Source: CAYZIC01 sp964478335
GTDB lineage: Bacteria > Verrucomicrobiota > Kiritimatiellia > RFP12 > DVOR01
Length of the DNA stretch: 10,612 nucleotides
NCBI GenBank assembly: GCA_964478335.1
Contig: CAYZIC010000074.1
Span: forward strand, 1-10,612
Direction: 5' to 3'
Shown here: positions 1 through 7,477 of the stretch, piece by piece
How positions within the stretch are numbered: position 1 is the first letter of the stretch
Layout of the letters: every line of letters starts with the position of its first letter
Notes under the pieces: model-generated
Databases searched by the model: none
Told to the model about the DNA's origin: nothing
The model's input: only the letters and a program-made list of their open reading frames with translations
Translations under genes and position numbers: made by a program

Positions 1-1127
1 TTGGCTTTGAGGTAGTTGGCGAAGTGTTGGATGAACCAGCTCTGCAATTGATGGGGGTCTTTGAGGTTGTTGTCTTTCATGCGCTTGGCGCATTTGGGGC
101 ACTTAGCCCAGCGCGTCTTGGGGGCTTCGTCGCCACCGACGTGGATGTAGGCGGAGGGGAATAGCTCAACGACTTCGTCGATGACATCTTCGAGGAATTT
201 GATAGTCTTGTCGTTGCCTGCGCAGTAGATGTCAGGCTCGACACCCCAGCGCCAGCGAGGGACGAATGGTCCACCTGTGCAAGAGAGCTCGGGGAATGCC
301 GAGAGAGCTGCGAGCGCGTGACCGGGCATTTCGATTTCAGGAACGATGGTGATTTGGCGCTCTGCAGCGTAAGCGATGATCTCTTTGATCTCTTCTTGTG
401 TGTAGAAGAATGGCCCATAAGGAGTCTTATCGCTTTGGTTACGGGCCCATTTTTTGGGAGATTCAGCGCGCACAGCGCCCTTGGCGATCAATTGGGGATA
501 CTTCTTGATCTCAATACGCCAAGCTTGGTCTTCGGTCAAGTGCCAGTGCATGGTATTCATCTTATTGATGGCCATGGCATCGAGAATTTCTTTGACAGCA
601 GCCTTGCCCATGAAGTGGCGGCAATCGTCAATCATGAGTCCGCGCCAAGCGAAGCGGGGGGTGTCTTGGATGACGACTTGGGGGAGGACCCAGCGTGCTT
701 TGACGGGGGTCTTGCTGTAAATTTCGACAGGGAGGAGCTGACGAAGAGATTGGTAGCCATAAAAGGCACCCTTGGGCGTGCTAGCATAGATCTTGACACC
801 GTCTGTCTTGGAGACGAGCTTGTAGCCTTCGGTAGGGAGGGATTTGTCTTTGATAAATTCGATATCAGGCGAGCTGAAGCAAGCAAAGAGGCACTTGCCG
901 GAGACATCCCAGTCAAAGCCCGTGGCAGCGTTGAGCTCTTTGACGGCGAATGCAGCCACGTCAGCAAAGGCTGAGTCTGCAACAATCTTGGTGTCGGCGG
1001 TCAGGGTGATACCTGTACGGCGATCGTACGCCTCGTGCACGACAGTTGGCTTAGGCAAAATGGAAACTGACGCTTGCACCGATACGGCACAGAGCGACAG
1101 CATGGCGCAAAGGATTGCTTTTTTCAT
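1..1127 (-). CDS. Secreted GH20 beta-N-acetylhexosaminidase, C-terminus cut off by window edge
   Basis: Likely removes terminal N-acetylhexosamine (GlcNAc/GalNAc) residues from glycans outside the cytoplasm. About 375 residues are visible and the reading frame is still open at base 1. Residues 1-19 form a signal peptide (MKKAILCAM..., cleavage after VQA). A GH20b-like N-terminal domain follows to about residue 145. The TIM-barrel catalytic domain then begins, with RGLMIDDCRHF near 162-172 and MHWHLTEDQAW near 190-200. The catalytic pair is in HVGGDEAP, with Asp333 and Glu334, the residues used in substrate-assisted catalysis in this family. Another ATG lies 9 bases upstream (1136), but the AGGAG at 1138-1142 is only 1 base from it and 10 bases from the ATG at 1127. 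The latter also gives a better signal peptide, so I chose it. GH20 enzymes usually need 100 or more further residues, which lie outside the window. It has its own promoter and is separate from the FHA gene. Family assignment is firm; the substrate is inferred. Confidence 0.93.
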   Translation of the reverse strand, partial: MKKAILCAMLSLCAVSVQASVSILPKPTVVHEAYDRRTGITLTADTKIVADSAFADVAAFAVKELNAATGFDWDVSGKCLFACFSSPDIEFIKDKSLPTEGYKLVSKTDGVKIYASTPKGAFYGYQSLRQLLPVEIYSKTPVKARWVLPQVVIQDTPRFAWRGLMIDDCRHFMGKAAVKEILDAMAINKMNTMHWHLTEDQAWRIEIKKYPQLIAKGAVRAESPKKWARNQSDKTPYGPFFYTQEEIKEIIAYAAERQITIVPEIEMPGHALAALSAFPELSCTGGPFVPRWRWGVEPDIYCAGNDKTIKFLEDVIDEVVELFPSAYIHVGGDEAPKTRWAKCPKCAKRMKDNNLKDPHQLQSWFIQHFANYLKA

Positions 1128-1137
1128 GTTGTTCATA

Positions 1138-1142
1138 CTCCT
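1138..1142 (-). promoter_or_regulatory. Ribosome binding site that decides the GH20 start
   Basis: AGGAG on the minus strand lies 10 bases before the ATG at 1127 and only 1 base before the ATG at 1136. The spacing favours the inner start. Confidence 0.6.
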
Positions 1143-1161
1143 AGGTTTTTGGGTTAGGGGG

Positions 1162-1180
1162 TAAGCAGTGAGTCTGCTTA
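1162..1180 (-). promoter_or_regulatory. Small hairpin in the GH20 5' leader
   Basis: Perfect 7-base arms (TAAGCAG / CTGCTTA) around a 5-base loop lie between the predicted transcription start (about 1188) and the ribosome binding site. It may stabilise the leader or modulate translation. There is no T-run after it, so it is not a terminator. Confidence 0.4.
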
Positions 1181-1194
1181 TTTAAATTAATTGA

Positions 1195-1223
1195 ATCATA
1201 GCATCTTATGCGCACTTTGTAAA
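1195..1223 (-). promoter_or_regulatory. Sigma70-type promoter of the GH20 gene
   Basis: On the minus strand a -35 box TTTACA (1218-1223) is followed by exactly 17 bases and a -10 box TATGAT (1195-1200). Each box differs from consensus at one position. Transcription would start near 1188, leaving a leader of about 60 bases. Confidence 0.7.
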
Positions 1224-1235
1224 GGGCAAAAATGC

Positions 1236-1257
1236 TGTAGGCTTTACGCTGCCTACA
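1236..1257. repeat. Inverted repeat upstream of the GH20 promoter
   Basis: TGTAGGC and GCCTACA form perfect 7-base arms around an 8-base spacer, just upstream of the -35 box. This is a plausible operator for a dimeric regulator. On the minus strand it is followed within a few bases by TTTTT, so it could instead be a weak second terminator after the FHA gene. Confidence 0.4.
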
Positions 1258-1272
1258 AGTGTAAGCAGAGAC

Positions 1273-1303
1273 AAAAAAGCCCATCTGGATCAACCAGATG
1301 GGC
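1273..1303 (-). terminator. Rho-independent terminator after the FHA gene
   Basis: A perfect 10-base stem, GCCCATCTGG / CCAGATGGGC (1279-1303), encloses a 5-base loop. On the minus strand it is followed directly by TTTTTT (1273-1278). It starts 15 bases after the FHA stop codon and separates that gene from the GH20 gene. Confidence 0.9.
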
Positions 1304-1318
1304 GCAAATGAAGCGTTT

Positions 1319-1828
1319 TTAGGCTGCGTAAAACGAATAGACAAAGACAGCCAGTAGCACGGCCACAATCACAGATAGGATTGTGATGATGGTAAACCAG
1401 GCTGCTTTATGGTCGTTTTTCTTACCAAATCCGTCGACATCGACCTTTGTCGTCGCATGGCGTGGGGTCATCACGACGGTTGAGCGTGGGATATTGTCAA
1501 TCACGGCTGAGGCTGCGGTGCTGTCGTCGTCGCCAGGCACATCGTCGCCTTTGATCGTGAGCACGACATCTCCAAATCGTATAACGTCATTGCGGCTGAG
1601 CTCGGCTGTTGTGATACGTGCATTATTGACAAAGGTCCCATTGGTCGAGTCTAAATCGACCAATACAAAATTACCGCTGATTTGCTCAATCTTGCTGTGG
1701 TTGCTGGAGACCGATGCGTTGGGCAATACAACATCATTGCCAGGTACGCGACCAAAGGTCGTCACTCCTGCATTTAAAGGAAAGGATTGACCGACAAATT
1801 CGCCTTCTAAAACTACAATCTTAGCCAT
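1319..1828 (-). CDS. FHA-domain protein with C-terminal membrane anchor
   Basis: 169 residues. An FHA domain fills residues 1 to about 95 and carries the phosphothreonine-binding signature: Gly26-Arg27, Ser41/Asn43-His44, and Thr62-Asn63-Gly64. FHA domains dock onto phosphothreonine peptides, usually in Ser/Thr-kinase signalling or secretion machinery. A linker of about 45 residues follows, acidic first (GDDVPGDDD) and then rich in Thr/Ser with basic residues. The protein ends in one hydrophobic segment (about 144-166) with only a few residues after it, so it looks tail-anchored with the FHA domain in the cytoplasm. AAGAGG lies 6 bases before the ATG. It is a single-gene unit with its own promoter and terminator. 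No kinase or phosphatase is next to it, so its partner is unknown. Confidence 0.88.
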   Translation of the reverse strand: MAKIVVLEGEFVGQSFPLNAGVTTFGRVPGNDVVLPNASVSSNHSKIEQISGNFVLVDLDSTNGTFVNNARITTAELSRNDVIRFGDVVLTIKGDDVPGDDDSTAASAVIDNIPRSTVVMTPRHATTKVDVDGFGKKNDHKAAWFTIITILSVIVAVLLAVFVYSFYAA

Positions 1829-1860
1829 AAAAACCTCTTTTCTAACTTTTGAATGTGGTG

Positions 1861-1889
1861 AGTATAGCGTATTTTTGGTCGATTGTCAA
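1861..1889 (-). promoter_or_regulatory. Strong sigma70-type promoter of the FHA gene
   Basis: On the minus strand there is a perfect -35 box TTGACA (1884-1889), a 17-base spacer and a -10 box TATACT (1861-1866). The predicted start is near 1854, giving a leader of about 25 bases. This suggests constitutive, fairly strong expression. Confidence 0.85.
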
Positions 1890-1891
1890 AC

Positions 1892-1913
1892 AAAAAAGGC
1901 CATTTAATTGGTC
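1892..1913 (-). terminator. Possible weak terminator at the end of the phosphate operon
   Basis: On the minus strand a short imperfect stem, GACCA / TGGCC with one A-C mismatch, is followed by TTTTTT. It lies about 85 bases after the phoR stop and immediately before the FHA promoter. The stem is short, so termination here is doubtful and some readthrough into the FHA gene is possible. Confidence 0.25.
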
Positions 1914-1996
1914 GGAGGGGTGGCAGGGTCGTGGGATTACCGCGAGTGTGTCAGTGCCGCAGGACACTGGGGGTGCTCGCAGGAGAGCATAGCAGC

Positions 1997-3601
1997 CTAC
2001 AGCCTGGGGATGGAGAGGGTAAAGGTCGTGCCTTGGCCTGGCTGGGATTGAAGGGTGAGGTCGCCTTGGTGGAGTGTGGCGATGTGGCGGGCGATGGCGA
2101 GTCCTAGGCCGGTGCCGCCGAGCTCGCGGCTGCGGGCTTTGTCAACGCGGTAAAAGCGCTCGAAGATGCGTGGCTGGTCGCTGATGGGGATGCCGATGCC
2201 GTAGTCTTGAATGGCGAGGGTGAGGGTGTGGGGGTCTCTTTCGCTGAGGGTGAGGTCGATCTTGTCGGTCTTGCTGTACTTGATGGCGTTGTCGATGAGG
2301 TTGACGAGGAGCTGCTCGAGGCTGTTGGTGTCGGCGAGGATGTCTGCATCGTCTCCTGTTGGGAGGAGGTTGATGAGGTTAATGGCGATGGCTTGTTTTT
2401 GGGCGCGCTCGAGGGAAAGGGCAATTGCGGATTGAATGGGTGTGAGGAGGCTGGTTGGTGTGAGTGTGGTCTGGAGGTGGTCGGATTGTTTTTCTAGCTC
2501 GGAGAGGGAGAGGATGTCTTGCACGAGCTGGTTGAGGCGTGAGGCTTGCTGATAGATAATCGTATAGAGGCGTGGGTAGATGTCGGCTGGGGTTTCGGTG
2601 TCAATAAGTGTCTCGGTGGCGCTCATGAGGCAGGTGAGTGGGGTCTTGATCTCGTGGGAGACGTTGGCGACGAAGTCTGTGCGGTAGCCTTCGAGCTTGC
2701 GGAGTGCGGTGAGGTCGGTGATGGTGATGAGTCTTGCGTCATCGCGTACTGGGGTGCCTTGGATATAAAAGGTCTTGTCTTGGCAGGTGCATTCTTGGGC
2801 GAATGGCTCGCCAGTGGAGAGTAGGGTGGGAAGTCCGTCGATTTGTGCGCGCATCATATTGAATCGTGCGTGAATGGGGAGGAGCTTTTTGGCGGCATCG
2901 TTGGCGAATTGTACGTCGCCTTTGTGGTCGATGAGGATGACGCCTTCGCTCATGGTCTTGAGGAGGGTTTCTTTTTCTTTGAGCTGGGATTTGAGGCGTT
3001 TGTTGAGGGCGCGCTGGATCTCTTTGTGTTCGTCAAGGGATCGTTTGAGTGGGTAGGCGATGCGATAAGAGAGGTAGAGGAATAGTATTGCGAGGCCTAG
3101 TCCTAGGCTAAAGAGGATGGAGAAGAGGAGATTTTGTACCCGGCTGATGCCAGCGTAGAGGGACTCGATTGAGATTGCTGTGCGTAAGACGTAGGTGCCT
3201 TTGGTGGTCATGATGGGCACTGCGTGGTAGTACATCTGCTGATTGAGGGTCTGGCTAAATCTGCTGATGCTTGTGGGGATGCCTTTTTGGGCGCGCTCGA
3301 TCTCTTTGCGTCCGGTATGGATGGCGAGGAAGGCGAGCTCTTCGTCGGTTTCAGCAATGACGCGGCTCTGTGGGTCGATGAGGGTAATACGGATGTCGTG
3401 GATGTCTTGGGGGAATGTCACGGGCTCGTTGGCTTTGATGGATGGGGTGACGAGGGTGGCGATGAGGGAGGTATCGCGGGCAAGGGTGCGCTCTGTCTCC
3501 TCTATATGGATTGCTTGTAGGGTGGACATGCGCTGCCAGACGACCGCAGAACAGAGGATCAGGATGATGGCGATGATGAGGATAGGGTAATATTTTTTCA
3601 T
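1997..3601 (-). CDS. phoR: PhoR-type phosphate sensor histidine kinase
   Basis: 534 residues. It phosphorylates PhoB when phosphate is scarce. TM1 is at about 5-22, followed by an extracytoplasmic region of about 135 residues. TM2 is at about 158-183, then a short charged linker and a PAS domain (about 210-300). The HisKA dimerisation domain has FVANVSHEIKTPL with the phospho-accepting His316. The HATPase domain shows the N box (DNAIKYS), G1 (DYGIGIP), F box (FERFYRVD) and G2 (GGTGLGLAI). The periplasmic region is larger than in E. coli PhoR, which has almost none, and resembles the PhoR of Bacillus and many other phyla. The ATG lies 2 bases after the phoB stop and no Shine-Dalgarno sequence is visible there, so translation is probably coupled to phoB by reinitiation. 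Its position after pst-phoU-phoB supports the PhoR assignment over other kinases of this family. Confidence 0.93.
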   Translation of the reverse strand: MKKYYPILIIAIILILCSAVVWQRMSTLQAIHIEETERTLARDTSLIATLVTPSIKANEPVTFPQDIHDIRITLIDPQSRVIAETDEELAFLAIHTGRKEIERAQKGIPTSISRFSQTLNQQMYYHAVPIMTTKGTYVLRTAISIESLYAGISRVQNLLFSILFSLGLGLAILFLYLSYRIAYPLKRSLDEHKEIQRALNKRLKSQLKEKETLLKTMSEGVILIDHKGDVQFANDAAKKLLPIHARFNMMRAQIDGLPTLLSTGEPFAQECTCQDKTFYIQGTPVRDDARLITITDLTALRKLEGYRTDFVANVSHEIKTPLTCLMSATETLIDTETPADIYPRLYTIIYQQASRLNQLVQDILSLSELEKQSDHLQTTLTPTSLLTPIQSAIALSLERAQKQAIAINLINLLPTGDDADILADTNSLEQLLVNLIDNAIKYSKTDKIDLTLSERDPHTLTLAIQDYGIGIPISDQPRIFERFYRVDKARSRELGGTGLGLAIARHIATLHQGDLTLQSQPGQGTTFTLSIPRL

Positions 3602-3603
3602 GG

Positions 3604-4296
3604 TTAAAGGGCTTTCATTTTGTATCCGACGCCACGGACGGTTTCAATCATTTCGCCGTATGTGTCGAGCTTTTTGCGGAGTCCTACGATCTGGACATCG
3701 ACAGCGCGGTCTGTGACGGCGTAGGCTTCGCCTTTGACGGCGTTGATAATTTGATTGCGGGTGTAGACGCGACCCGGGTGTGAGATGAGGAGGAGGAGGG
3801 TGGCAAATTCACCAGCTGTCAGGGTCACATCTAGGCCGCGAATCGTGAGGGTATGAAATGCAGGATCGAGGGCGATGCCGGCGTAGGTGATGAGGGTCGA
3901 TGGTGAAGCTTCTTGGGGCGTTGCGGTGCGTAGGTGGGCGCGAATTCTGGCGACGAGGACTTTATTTGAGAATGGTTTGGTCATGTAGTCGACTGCGCCC
4001 ATCTCAAGACCTAGGACGATGTCGAGCTCTTCTGATTTAGCGGTGAGCATGACGATGGGTATCTTGGCTAGCTCGGGGTCTTGCTTGATCTGCCGGCAGA
4101 CATCGAGTCCATCCATGCCAGGCAGCATCCAGTCGAGTAGGATAAGGTCGGGCTTGATGAGCTTGGCGAGCTGGAGGCCGGTTTCGCCGTCGGGGGCTTG
4201 CTCGACGGCGGTATAGCCGGCGGAGGCAAGGGTGAGGGCGATTAATTCGCGAATGTCGGATTCGTCTTCGATAATCAAAATTGTCTGGCTGGCCAT
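3604..4296 (-). CDS. phoB: PhoB-type phosphate response regulator
   Basis: 230 residues in the OmpR/PhoB layout. The receiver domain (about 4-120) has the acidic pocket Glu10-Asp11, the phosphorylation site Asp55 (LLDWMLPGMDG), Thr85 and Lys107 (TKPF). The winged-helix DNA-binding domain (about 135-230) contains TDRAVDVQIVGLRKKL, typical of the recognition region, and ends in ETVRGVGYKM. The frame is open 17 codons further upstream to an ATG inside phoU. AAGGAG at 4303-4308, 6 bases before the ATG at 4296, identifies this start and gives the usual family length. The gap to phoU is 10 bases. It probably binds the repeat array at 10154-10193 and so drives its own operon. The phoB identity rests on domain type plus the pst-phoU-phoR context. 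Confidence 0.95.
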   Translation of the reverse strand: MASQTILIIEDESDIRELIALTLASAGYTAVEQAPDGETGLQLAKLIKPDLILLDWMLPGMDGLDVCRQIKQDPELAKIPIVMLTAKSEELDIVLGLEMGAVDYMTKPFSNKVLVARIRAHLRTATPQEASPSTLITYAGIALDPAFHTLTIRGLDVTLTAGEFATLLLLISHPGRVYTRNQIINAVKGEAYAVTDRAVDVQIVGLRKKLDTYGEMIETVRGVGYKMKAL

Positions 4297-4302
4297 GGTG
4301 GG

Positions 4303-4308
4303 CTCCTT
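4303..4308 (-). promoter_or_regulatory. Ribosome binding site that decides the phoB start
   Basis: AAGGAG shares two bases with the phoU stop codon TAA (4307-4309) and sits 6 bases before the phoB ATG at 4296. Ribosomes ending phoU would finish directly on it. Confidence 0.8.
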
Positions 4309-4972
4309 ATGGTTGGGTGTCGTGCCGATGGCGAACGATTCGACCATATTCGAGGTAGATCACCTCCTCACAGATATTGGTCGCGAGGTCGGCAATGCGC
4401 TCGAGACATCTGGATATGGTTAAGCAGTCCATATAATAACCTGAAAGCATTGGGAATTTCAAGAGAAATCCTTTGACTTTGGTAAAAGATTCACGGTGGA
4501 GGGTGTCGACTTCGTCATCTTTGTGAATAATCGCAGTTGCGCTCTCTGGATCTTGATAGACAAGGGCATCGAGGGCACCCTTAAACATGGTACAGGCTTT
4601 TTCGGACATGACGAGGTAGTCAATGGGTGCCTCAATATCGTCTGGGTAGTCTGCGTGGAGGACGCGTTCGGCGATATTGACGGCGAGGTCACCAATGCGC
4701 TCGATGTCATTATTGACCTTGAGGATGGTGATGATCTTACGCAGATCGCCGGCGACTGGTTGGTGGAGGGCGAGAATCTTGAGGCACTCTTCCTCAATAA
4801 AGTTTTCGCGTTGGTTAACCTCTGTATCCTTATCAACGACAAGCTTGGCGAGCTTTTTGTCGTCAAATTGGACAGCCTGAATGGCATGATGGACGGCGGT
4901 TTCGACGAGGCAGCCGCTTTCTACAAGGGTATTGGTCAAAGCTGATAGGGCGTGATAGAAATGATTTTTCAT
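4307..4972 (-). CDS. phoU: Phosphate signalling protein PhoU
   Basis: 221 residues, the normal length for PhoU. It is a cytoplasmic all-helical protein that signals Pst transporter occupancy to PhoR and keeps the Pho response off when phosphate is sufficient. Two related three-helix bundles can be seen. The first includes VDKDTEVNQREN and NNDIERIGDLAVNIAERV (about 40-105). The second repeats the theme with HKDDEVDTLHRES and SRCLERIADLATNICEEV. The repeated ERI.DLA.NI motif carries the conserved acidic metal-binding residues of the family. The ATG at 4972 has GGAG 6 bases upstream. It starts 27 bases after pstB and is the usual last partner of pst genes. Here it is followed by phoB and phoR in the same unit. 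Confidence 0.97.
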   Translation of the reverse strand: MKNHFYHALSALTNTLVESGCLVETAVHHAIQAVQFDDKKLAKLVVDKDTEVNQRENFIEEECLKILALHQPVAGDLRKIITILKVNNDIERIGDLAVNIAERVLHADYPDDIEAPIDYLVMSEKACTMFKGALDALVYQDPESATAIIHKDDEVDTLHRESFTKVKGFLLKFPMLSGYYMDCLTISRCLERIADLATNICEEVIYLEYGRIVRHRHDTQP

Positions 4973-4999
4973 GGTAGTCTCCTGGTGATAGATGCTGAC

Positions 5000-5755
5000 T
5001 TAACCGAATCGACCACTGATGTAGTCCTCGGTTTGCTTATTCTTTGGATTGGTAAAGATATCTGCGGTTTGTCCGGCCTCAATAATCTTGCCCTTGTAGA
5101 AAAATGCCGTCTGATCGCTGATGCGTGCTGCTTGCTGCATGTTGTGCGTGACAATGACGATGGTGTAATTTTTGCGTAGCTCGCTCATGAGGTCCTCAAT
5201 CTTGAGGGTTGCGACGGGGTCAATCGCGCTGGTGGGCTCGTCCATGAGGAGGATTTCTGGCTCGGCGGCGATGGCTCTGGCGATGCAGAGGCGCTGCTGC
5301 TGTCCGCCCGAGAGGGCGAGGCCACTCGACCGTAGCTTATCCTTGACTTCGGCCCAGATTGACGCCCCCCTCAAAGCTTGCTCGACGCGATCAGCGATTT
5401 CGGAGCGAGAGAGCTTGAAGTGGAGGCGCAGTGGATAGGCGACATTGTCAAAGACTGACATAGGAAAGGGGGTGGGCTTTTGAAAGATCATGCCAACCTT
5501 ACGGCGCAGGGTCAAGAGGTCGGTGCTGCTATCGAGTATATTGTGTCCGTCAATGAGGATTTGGCCCGTGGCACGCTGCTCTCTATAGAGCTCAAAGATA
5601 CGATTGTACGTGCGCAAATGGGTCGACTTGCCGCACCCTGACGGGCCGATGACCGCGGTGATTTGATTGGCGGGGATATCAAGCGAATTGTCAAAGAGTG
5701 CTTGATGGTCGCCATAGTAAAAGTTAAGGTTTCGAGTAGAGATTTTAATGGGCAT
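5000..5755 (-). CDS. pstB: Phosphate ABC transporter ATPase PstB
   Basis: 251 residues, typical for PstB. It hydrolyses ATP on the cytoplasmic face to power phosphate import through PstC/PstA. The Walker A motif GPSGCGKST (Lys43), the signature LSGGQQQR, Walker B ILLMDEP with the D-loop SAIDP, and the switch histidine in IVTHNMQQA are all present. Next to Walker A, residues 46 and 50 are His and Tyr (STHLRTYNR), where PstB proteins mostly have hydrophobic residues. The D-loop has Ile where Leu is usual. Neither change should abolish ATPase activity. The frame is open 10 codons further upstream, but AAGGAG at 5763-5768, 7 bases before the ATG at 5755, marks the start. The ATG lies inside the end of pstA (11-base overlap), implying coupled translation. 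Confidence 0.97.
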   Translation of the reverse strand: MPIKISTRNLNFYYGDHQALFDNSLDIPANQITAVIGPSGCGKSTHLRTYNRIFELYREQRATGQILIDGHNILDSSTDLLTLRRKVGMIFQKPTPFPMSVFDNVAYPLRLHFKLSRSEIADRVEQALRGASIWAEVKDKLRSSGLALSGGQQQRLCIARAIAAEPEILLMDEPTSAIDPVATLKIEDLMSELRKNYTIVIVTHNMQQAARISDQTAFFYKGKIIEAGQTADIFTNPKNKQTEDYISGRFG

Positions 5756-6614
5756 TGTTTTTCTCCTTAAAGGCAAAGCGTGCAATGAGGTTAAATGTCA
5801 AGACCAAGATTGTCATAATCAAGGCTGCGCCCCATCCGGCTTGGTGCATTTCTGCAAAGGGTGAATTGGTGGTGTATTCTGTAATGAGAATCGGGGCATT
5901 GGGCGTGGGGCCTGACCAATAGTTCGTCGGCCAGGTGTCGGCAAAGAGTGCGGTAAAAAGCAGGGGAGCCGTTTCGCCGCTGACGCGAGAGAGCGCCAAG
6001 AGGATGCCCGTCATGAGGCCTTTTTGGGCAGCGCGGCACACGATGTAGAGCGTGGCACGCCAGCGGCTCATGCCCAGGGCTAAGGCCGATTCTCGCAGCG
6101 CATCTGGCACCATCGCAAGCATATCCTCGGTGGTGCGCATGATCACTGGCAGCATCAAAATCGCCAACGCCACACTCCCGGCAAACCCCGAGAAATGGCC
6201 TGTCGTTGCGACCAAGATCACATAGACAAAGAGCCCCGTAATGATTGATGGCATACCCATCATCACATTGGCCGCAAAGCGCAAGCTTGCAGTCAAGCGA
6301 TTGTCCTCGCGATACTCAGCGAGGTAAATGCCCCCAAGCAAGCCGATGGGCAGAGCCATCACCGCAGCCCCCAGCGTAATCAAGACCGATCCAAGCAATG
6401 CATTGCCAATGCCGCCGCCAATCACGCCATAGGGTTTAGAGGGATTGAGGATAAAGTCGAGCGACAGCGCGCCTACCCCCTCAGCAAGTACCGTCCAGAG
6501 GATCCAGACCATCATCCCCACAGCCAAGAGGACCGCAGCACGCGCAAAGAGCGCCATCAATCCATCGAGTAGCTTACGCGGCCACATGGCGCGCGGTTTC
6601 ATCGATCTAACCAT
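5745..6614 (-). CDS. pstA: Phosphate ABC transporter permease PstA
   Basis: 289 residues. It forms the inner-membrane phosphate channel together with PstC. After a basic N-terminus there are about six hydrophobic segments, with the first at about 22-45. The cytoplasmic coupling (EAA) loop that docks on PstB reads RESALALGMSRWRATLYIV, followed by the PstA-typical LSRVSGETAPLLFTA. The region between the last two membrane segments contains the usual loop (TWPTNYWSGPTPNAPILI). The ATG overlaps the pstC stop by one base (TAATG) and has GGAGG 6 bases upstream. The end overlaps pstB. Length and motif order match the family throughout. Confidence 0.96.
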   Translation of the reverse strand: MVRSMKPRAMWPRKLLDGLMALFARAAVLLAVGMMVWILWTVLAEGVGALSLDFILNPSKPYGVIGGGIGNALLGSVLITLGAAVMALPIGLLGGIYLAEYREDNRLTASLRFAANVMMGMPSIITGLFVYVILVATTGHFSGFAGSVALAILMLPVIMRTTEDMLAMVPDALRESALALGMSRWRATLYIVCRAAQKGLMTGILLALSRVSGETAPLLFTALFADTWPTNYWSGPTPNAPILITEYTTNSPFAEMHQAGWGAALIMTILVLTFNLIARFAFKEKNNAH

Positions 6615-6627
6615 TATCGACCTCCAT
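6611..6627 (-). other. Translational coupling junction pstC/pstA
   Basis: The stop of pstC and start of pstA share one base (TAATG), preceded by GGAGG. The 17-base junction matches the pstS/unknown-gene junction at 7825-7841 at 16 of 17 positions. Confidence 0.75.
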
Positions 6628-7474
6628 TCACTCGGCGCATACGGGTCAAAAAGGTATGTGCGAGAATTTGAATCAAAACTGCCATCACAAAGAGCACCAA
6701 GCCCAGCGCAAAGAGGACGTTGCGTTCGAGTCCGTAGGCCTCGCCAAAGCTATTTGCCAGCGTCGAGGCAATGGTACTTGCGCCATCAAATAGGCTCGTG
6801 GGCATCATCATCATATTGCCGATGACAAAGAGGACGGCCATGGTCTCGCCCAAAGCCCGCCCAAATCCGATGAGCGTGCCACCGATGATGCCACCGAGCC
6901 CTGCGCGGAGCATGACATCCTTGGCGACTTCCCATTTGGTGCAGCCCATACCAAAGGCCGACTCACGCAAAACCTGCGGCGTCATCTTAAAGACCTCGCG
7001 CATAATTGCGCAGATATAGGGCAAGATCATCAAAGCCAAGATAAGCCCCGCTGTCAAAAGGCCAATCCCCATCGAATCGGGAAAGATCGCCTGCATCACA
7101 GGTGCAAAGACAAAGAGCCCCCACATCCCATAGATCACACTCGGAATTGCTGCGAGCAGATCGACCGCATGGCTCAGCGGTTCGCCAAGCCACCGCGGCG
7201 CATCGACTAAATAGAGTGCCGAGGCAAAGGCCAGGGGCCACGCCACAACAAGCGCTATCAGCGTCGTCAGGAGCGTCCCCACAATCGCTGGCAATGCGCC
7301 AAATTGGCCACTGACTGGATCCCACTCCTGCCCCACGAGAATATCGAGCCCACAGGACCGCCACGCTGGCAAAGAAGAGATCAACAGCTGCAATAAAAAG
7401 CCCACCGCACAGAGCCCCACGAGGCTAGCGGCTCCCAGACAGAGCCATTTAAATCGGCTATCGGCTCGTTGCAT
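6614..7474 (-). CDS. pstC: Phosphate ABC transporter permease PstC
   Basis: 286 residues and a partner of PstA in the membrane channel. It has six hydrophobic segments: one near the N-terminus (about 10-33), then a periplasmic loop (about 35-60), then the permease core. The coupling loop is RESAFGMGCTKWEVAKDVML, followed by GRALGETMAVLFVIGN, the PstC-typical sequence that aligns with the SGETAPLL segment of PstA. The family member is on the short side, mainly because there is little sequence before TM1. The ATG lies 3 bases after the stop of the small unknown gene, with GGAG 8 bases upstream. Confidence 0.96.
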   Translation of the reverse strand: MQRADSRFKWLCLGAASLVGLCAVGFLLQLLISSLPAWRSCGLDILVGQEWDPVSGQFGALPAIVGTLLTTLIALVVAWPLAFASALYLVDAPRWLGEPLSHAVDLLAAIPSVIYGMWGLFVFAPVMQAIFPDSMGIGLLTAGLILALMILPYICAIMREVFKMTPQVLRESAFGMGCTKWEVAKDVMLRAGLGGIIGGTLIGFGRALGETMAVLFVIGNMMMMPTSLFDGASTIASTLANSFGEAYGLERNVLFALGLVLFVMAVLIQILAHTFLTRMRRVNGGR

Positions 7475-7477
7475 AGA

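Noticed and set aside
318..974. A 218-codon plus-strand open frame opposite the GH20 gene.
   Set aside because: The minus strand carries clear GH20 catalytic motifs and a signal peptide. The plus-strand product shows no family features.
1929..1975. A GTGTC/GACAC-type hairpin after phoR as terminator.
   Set aside because: Several weak pairings are possible but none is followed by a T-run.
4297..4347. An extended phoB start at 4347 adding 17 residues.
   Set aside because: It lies inside phoU without a suitable ribosome binding site. AAGGAG before the ATG at 4296 and the normal receiver-domain start favour the shorter form.
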